A program made the position numbers and the translations under genes. Below, piece by piece: positions 61,100 through 64,000 of a stretch of 64,000 nt of DNA. Every line of letters starts with the position of its first letter. The stretch's first letter is position 1. Source of the stretch: Lishizhenia tianjinensis (GTDB lineage Bacteria; Bacteroidota; Bacteroidia; Flavobacteriales_D; Crocinitomicaceae). A model generated the notes under the pieces. It searched no databases. It saw only the letters and a list, made by a program, of their open reading frames with translations, and was not told the DNA's origin. The DNA is taken from NCBI RefSeq assembly GCF_900116425.1, contig NZ_FPAS01000001.1, positions 186,001 through 250,000 of the forward strand, in the 5' to 3' direction.

Positions 61100-62389
61100 T
61101 TATTTTCTATCTGACATTGGAACGTAGTCTCTTTCGTTAGCTCCAGTGTAAACCTGACGAGGTCTTCCAATTGGCTCTCCGTTTTCAACCATTTCTTTCC
61201 ATTGTGCGATCCATCCTGGTAGTCTTCCTAATGCGAACATTACTGTAAACATTTCAGTTGGGATACCTAATGCTCTGTAGATAATTCCTGAGTAGAAGTC
61301 AACGTTAGGGTATAAACCTCTTTGTACGAAGTACTCATCCTCTAAAGCAACTTTCTCTAATTGCTTAGCGATATCTAAGATAGGATCATCAATTCCTAAT
61401 TTGTCTAATACATCATCAGCTGCTTTCTTGATGATCTTAGCACGTGGATCGAAGTTTTTGTATACTCTGTGTCCGAATCCCATTAAACGGAATGCGTCAT
61501 TTTTATCTTTTGCTTTGTCAACCCATTTCTGAAGATCACCACCGTCTTCTTGGATTTTTGTCAACATCTCGATAACTGCTTGGTTAGCTCCACCGTGAAG
61601 TGGTCCCCATAATGCAGAAACACCTGCTGCGATAGAAGCGTATAAGTTTGCTTGAGAAGAACCAACGATTCTTACTGTAGAAGCAGAACAGTTTTGCTCG
61701 TGATCAGCGTGTAAGATTAACAATTTGTTCAATGCATCAACAACAACTGGGTCTGGAGTGTATTCCTCAGTAGGCATTCCAAACATCATGTGTAAGAAGT
61801 TCTCACAGTATCCTAATTCATTCTTAGGGTACATTGCTGGGTGACGCATTGCGTTTTTGTAAGACATTGCAGCCAAAGTAGGAAGCTTCGCTAACAATCT
61901 GTGGATTGTTAAATCAATTGCTTCGTATCCTCTGTTTGGATCTTGAGACTCTGGGTAGAATGTAGAAAGTGAACAAACCATAGAAGCCAAAATCCCCATA
62001 GGGTGAGCTTGAGCTGGGTAAGCTTCGAAGAATTGCTTCATATCTTCGTGAACCAACGTGTGCTTTGTAATGCTGTTGTGGAAGTTTTCCAATTCGTGAG
62101 CCTGTGGTAATTCACCGTAAATAAGCAAGTATGCAACTTCCATGAAAGATGCTTTCTCAGCCAACTGCTCAATTGGATACCCACGATATCTTAAGATTCC
62201 TTTTTCTCCATCTAAGAAAGTAATAGCACTTGATGTACTACCTGTGTTTTTAAAACCTGGATCTAAGGTAATGTACCCTGTTTCCGCTCTTAATTTCTTG
62301 ATGTCAATCGCTTTTTCGTTTTCACTTCCAGTGAAAACTGGTAGTTCGTAAACTGTACCGTTGAGTTCTAATTTGGCTACTTCGCTCAT
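61100..62389 (-). CDS. gltA: citrate synthase
   Basis: Makes citrate from oxaloacetate and acetyl-CoA, first step of the TCA cycle. At 429 aa it is the type II (hexameric Gram-negative) form. Visible: YRGYPIEQLAEKASFMEVAYLL (near residues 72-93), the catalytic His region LHADHEQNCSASTVRIVGSS (near 229-248), GPLHGGANQAV (near 264-274; His), LMGFGHRVYKNFDPRA (near 304-319; His) and VDFYSGIIYRALGI with Asp (near 365-378). Upstream, TTG-N18-TATCTTAG (about 62455-62427 on the minus strand) resembles a promoter with an imperfect -7. Monocistronic. Confidence 0.96.
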   Translation of the reverse strand: MSEVAKLELNGTVYELPVFTGSENEKAIDIKKLRAETGYITLDPGFKNTGSTSSAITFLDGEKGILRYRGYPIEQLAEKASFMEVAYLLIYGELPQAHELENFHNSITKHTLVHEDMKQFFEAYPAQAHPMGILASMVCSLSTFYPESQDPNRGYEAIDLTIHRLLAKLPTLAAMSYKNAMRHPAMYPKNELGYCENFLHMMFGMPTEEYTPDPVVVDALNKLLILHADHEQNCSASTVRIVGSSQANLYASIAAGVSALWGPLHGGANQAVIEMLTKIQEDGGDLQKWVDKAKDKNDAFRLMGFGHRVYKNFDPRAKIIKKAADDVLDKLGIDDPILDIAKQLEKVALEDEYFVQRGLYPNVDFYSGIIYRALGIPTEMFTVMFALGRLPGWIAQWKEMVENGEPIGRPRQVYTGANERDYVPMSDRK

Positions 62390-62506
62390 TTTTTAAATTT
62401 AATAAATTTTAAGGTTAAAATATATCGACGACTAAGATAGTAATAAACTTGATTGTTCAAAGAATTTCATTCTATCTTAAACGCGAAATAATTTTTATTG
62501 TCGCAA

Positions 62507-63019
62507 TTATTTCAATTGTGTCAAAAATTGCTCAGGATTCATAAATCCTATTAGTTTTTTTTCTCTGTTTCCATTGTTGTTCAGCACCACAAATGAAGGG
62601 TAACTTAAACGACCATCTAACAATACTGCTGCCAGTTCGTGGTAGCCTCTTCGGCCATTGTTTACAAACTTATAATCTGTTCCAAAGAAGTTAACCGTAT
62701 CCTTTTCTTCTCCGTCAAATTTCACGGCGATGTAGTCTTGATTTAATGCCTTGATAACTTCCTTATCTTTAAAAGTTGAAGCATCCATTTTCTTACACCA
62801 TCCACACCAGTCTGTGTAAACATCTACAAAGATTAGTTTGTTCTGTTTTTGGGCCAAAGAAATTCCTTCTTCCATACCATACCAATGAACAGTACTATCA
62901 TTTATAGTAGTTACTTTGTGCGTGGTCTCAGTTATTTCTGCTTCTTTCTTATCCTTTAAGTTAGCACAAGAAAATAGCAATAAGCCCAGCCCTAATATAG
63001 TATATGTAAATCCTCTCAT
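62507..63019 (-). CDS. thioredoxin-like lipoprotein
   Basis: A 170-aa exported thioredoxin-fold protein. Lipoprotein signal peptide (MRGFTYTILGLGLLLFSCAN, lipobox LFSC, Cys near residue 18); thioredoxin_7/DsbD-gamma-like domain with the active-site WCGWCKK (near 71-77) preceded by FVDVYTD; cis-Pro region SYPSFVVLN (near 139-147). It probably acts as a periplasmic disulfide reductase or in cytochrome-like maturation (inference). Two bases separate it from the upstream S9 peptidase gene, so they share a transcript. Confidence 0.87.
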   Translation of the reverse strand: MRGFTYTILGLGLLLFSCANLKDKKEAEITETTHKVTTINDSTVHWYGMEEGISLAQKQNKLIFVDVYTDWCGWCKKMDASTFKDKEVIKALNQDYIAVKFDGEEKDTVNFFGTDYKFVNNGRRGYHELAAVLLDGRLSYPSFVVLNNNGNREKKLIGFMNPEQFLTQLK

Positions 63020-63021
63020 TT

Positions 63022-64000
63022 TTATAAATGTTCTAAGGTGTAAGTATACATCATTTTAAAGAGATGGTTACGTGTATTTCCACCATAAATTCCGTGATTC
63101 TTGTTAGGGTAAATGAACAAATCAAACTGTTTGTCGGCATCAACAAAGGCGTTTATCAACTCCATGGTATTTTGGTGGTGTACATTGTCGTCAAAAGCTC
63201 CGTGTATCAAGAAGAATTTCCCTTCCAATCGCTTCACTAAGTTAACAGGAGAGTAGTTTTCGTAACCTTCCTGATTTTCAGCAGGTGTACGCATGAAACG
63301 CTCCGTGTAAATATTGTCGTAATATTTCCAATGTGTTACTGGAGCCACAGCTATACCCATTTTGAAAACGTCATTTCCTTTTAACATAGAAAGGGTTGTC
63401 ATCGTTCCTCCAAAACTCCAACCTTGGATTCCCACTCTGTTTTCGTCTACATAAGGAAGTTGCGCAAAGTTTTTAGCAGCCGCAACTAAATCATCAGATT
63501 CTAAATTTCCGAGTTGTAAATAGGTCGACTTTTTAAATTTCGCACCTCTATACATTGTTCCTCTCGTGTCAACAGAAACTACCAAGTAACCCGATTGGGC
63601 AAGTAGTTGATGATATGCAAAGTTATGTCCATCAAATTTATCTAACACCATATTGCTACCAGGGCCACAGTAAATGTTAAAGTATACCGGGTATTGTTTT
63701 GTAGAATCAAAATTATCTGGCTTAATTATCCAAGCATTCAATAGATCTCCATTTGCACCTTCAAGGGTGAAGAATTCTTTGGGTTGGAAATTGTAAAGTT
63801 TTAGTTCCTCTGCAAAAATTGCGTTATCCTCCAAGGTTCTAATCACTTCTCCATTGTTTTTATGAAGTGTCGTAATTGTAGGTGTATTCGCATCACTCCA
63901 TCGGTTAATGTAGTATTTCATACCTGTAGAGAACTCTGCGTGGTTGTAACCTCTATTTGCACTCAGTTTAATTGGAGTTTTAGCACTTTCTATATTCGTT
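63022..64000 (-). CDS. S9 family (DPP-IV-type) prolyl oligopeptidase, C-terminal part; gene cut by window edge
   Basis: The frame is open to the window edge beyond the first visible ATG (63921): the 26 codons upstream read ...SANRGYNHAEFSTG, which matches dipeptidyl-peptidase IV-like proteins, so the gene starts outside. The alpha/beta-hydrolase domain has the nucleophile GWSFGG, an Asp in IHGAFDDNVHHQN and the catalytic His in KNHGIYGG. The truncated beta-propeller precedes it. It likely cleaves X-Pro dipeptides in the periplasm (inference), and heads a transcript with the thioredoxin-like lipoprotein. Confidence 0.88.
   Translation of the reverse strand, partial: TNIESAKTPIKLSANRGYNHAEFSTGMKYYINRWSDANTPTITTLHKNNGEVIRTLEDNAIFAEELKLYNFQPKEFFTLEGANGDLLNAWIIKPDNFDSTKQYPVYFNIYCGPGSNMVLDKFDGHNFAYHQLLAQSGYLVVSVDTRGTMYRGAKFKKSTYLQLGNLESDDLVAAAKNFAQLPYVDENRVGIQGWSFGGTMTTLSMLKGNDVFKMGIAVAPVTHWKYYDNIYTERFMRTPAENQEGYENYSPVNLVKRLEGKFFLIHGAFDDNVHHQNTMELINAFVDADKQFDLFIYPNKNHGIYGGNTRNHLFKMMYTYTLEHL

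Overview
The window reads as chromosomal DNA from a Bacteroidota bacterium, most likely order Flavobacteriales and perhaps near Crocinitomicaceae/Fluviicola. Several sequence features support this. Four secreted proteins end in a type IX secretion (T9SS) type A sorting domain and a fifth has a related tail. SecD and SecF are fused. Many intergenic regions carry the Bacteroidota promoter TTG-N17-23-TAnnTTTG. Starts are preceded by A-rich sequence rather than Shine-Dalgarno motifs. A BshC homologue, a eukaryote/archaeal-type ProS and typical Bacteroidota gene families are present. Base composition is AT-rich. I saw no phage, transposase, plasmid or CRISPR genes.

Layout. 0-12 kb: a DEAD/DEAH helicase, thioredoxin reductase, two tandem paralogous T9SS cargo proteins, then two related secreted proteins of about 560 aa flanking a geranylgeranyl-reductase-type flavoprotein. 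12-18 kb: sucC, a repeat-rich stretch (three copies of an intergenic mosaic repeat around a small lipoprotein gene and map), a GH3-family acyl-adenylating enzyme and rpmE. 18-28 kb: a lipoprotein, an SprB-repeat T9SS protein, overlapping gmhA and FAD-oxidase genes, a GNAT acetyltransferase and secDF. 28-34 kb: an accessory-looking block of small genes: a TrxR-like flavoprotein divergent from a Fur-family regulator, DinB, two Crp/Fnr regulators, small membrane proteins, SRPBCC, an extradiol dioxygenase and an unannotated ORF without a start codon. 34-49 kb: a T9SS metallophosphatase, a TPR/PAS/HTH regulator, FUSC, Pr6Pr, DUF3703 and CAP proteins, an aminotransferase, an ECF sigma factor, an epimerase, a TPR-like protein, a FadL-type porin and a Ser/Arg-rich lipoprotein. 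49-64 kb: housekeeping (proS, two tRNA-Glu genes, rpsT, ung, hemE, cyclophilin, bshC, gltA) with an OmpA-like protein, a second metallophosphatase, a secreted protein, a thioredoxin-like lipoprotein and a DPP-IV-type peptidase cut by the window end.

Functional themes are central metabolism (SucC, citrate synthase, HemE), thiol and redox homeostasis (TrxB, the TrxR-like protein, BshC, the thioredoxin lipoprotein), protein export and the outer surface (SecDF, T9SS cargo, OmpA and FadL proteins), and translation (RpmE, RpsT, ProS, tRNA-Glu, Map).

The most interesting non-coding signal is an apparently independent structured RNA of about 220 nt on the minus strand at 54951-55169. It has a TAACTTTG -7 element, two GNRA-capped hairpins, a 10-bp closing helix of distant complementary segments and a terminal U-run. 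I could not assign it to a known family. Second are the mosaic repeats at 13.1-16.1 kb, where a 22-bp head is inverted between two otherwise directly repeated copies. All coordinates and start choices come from reading the sequence; no database search was run.
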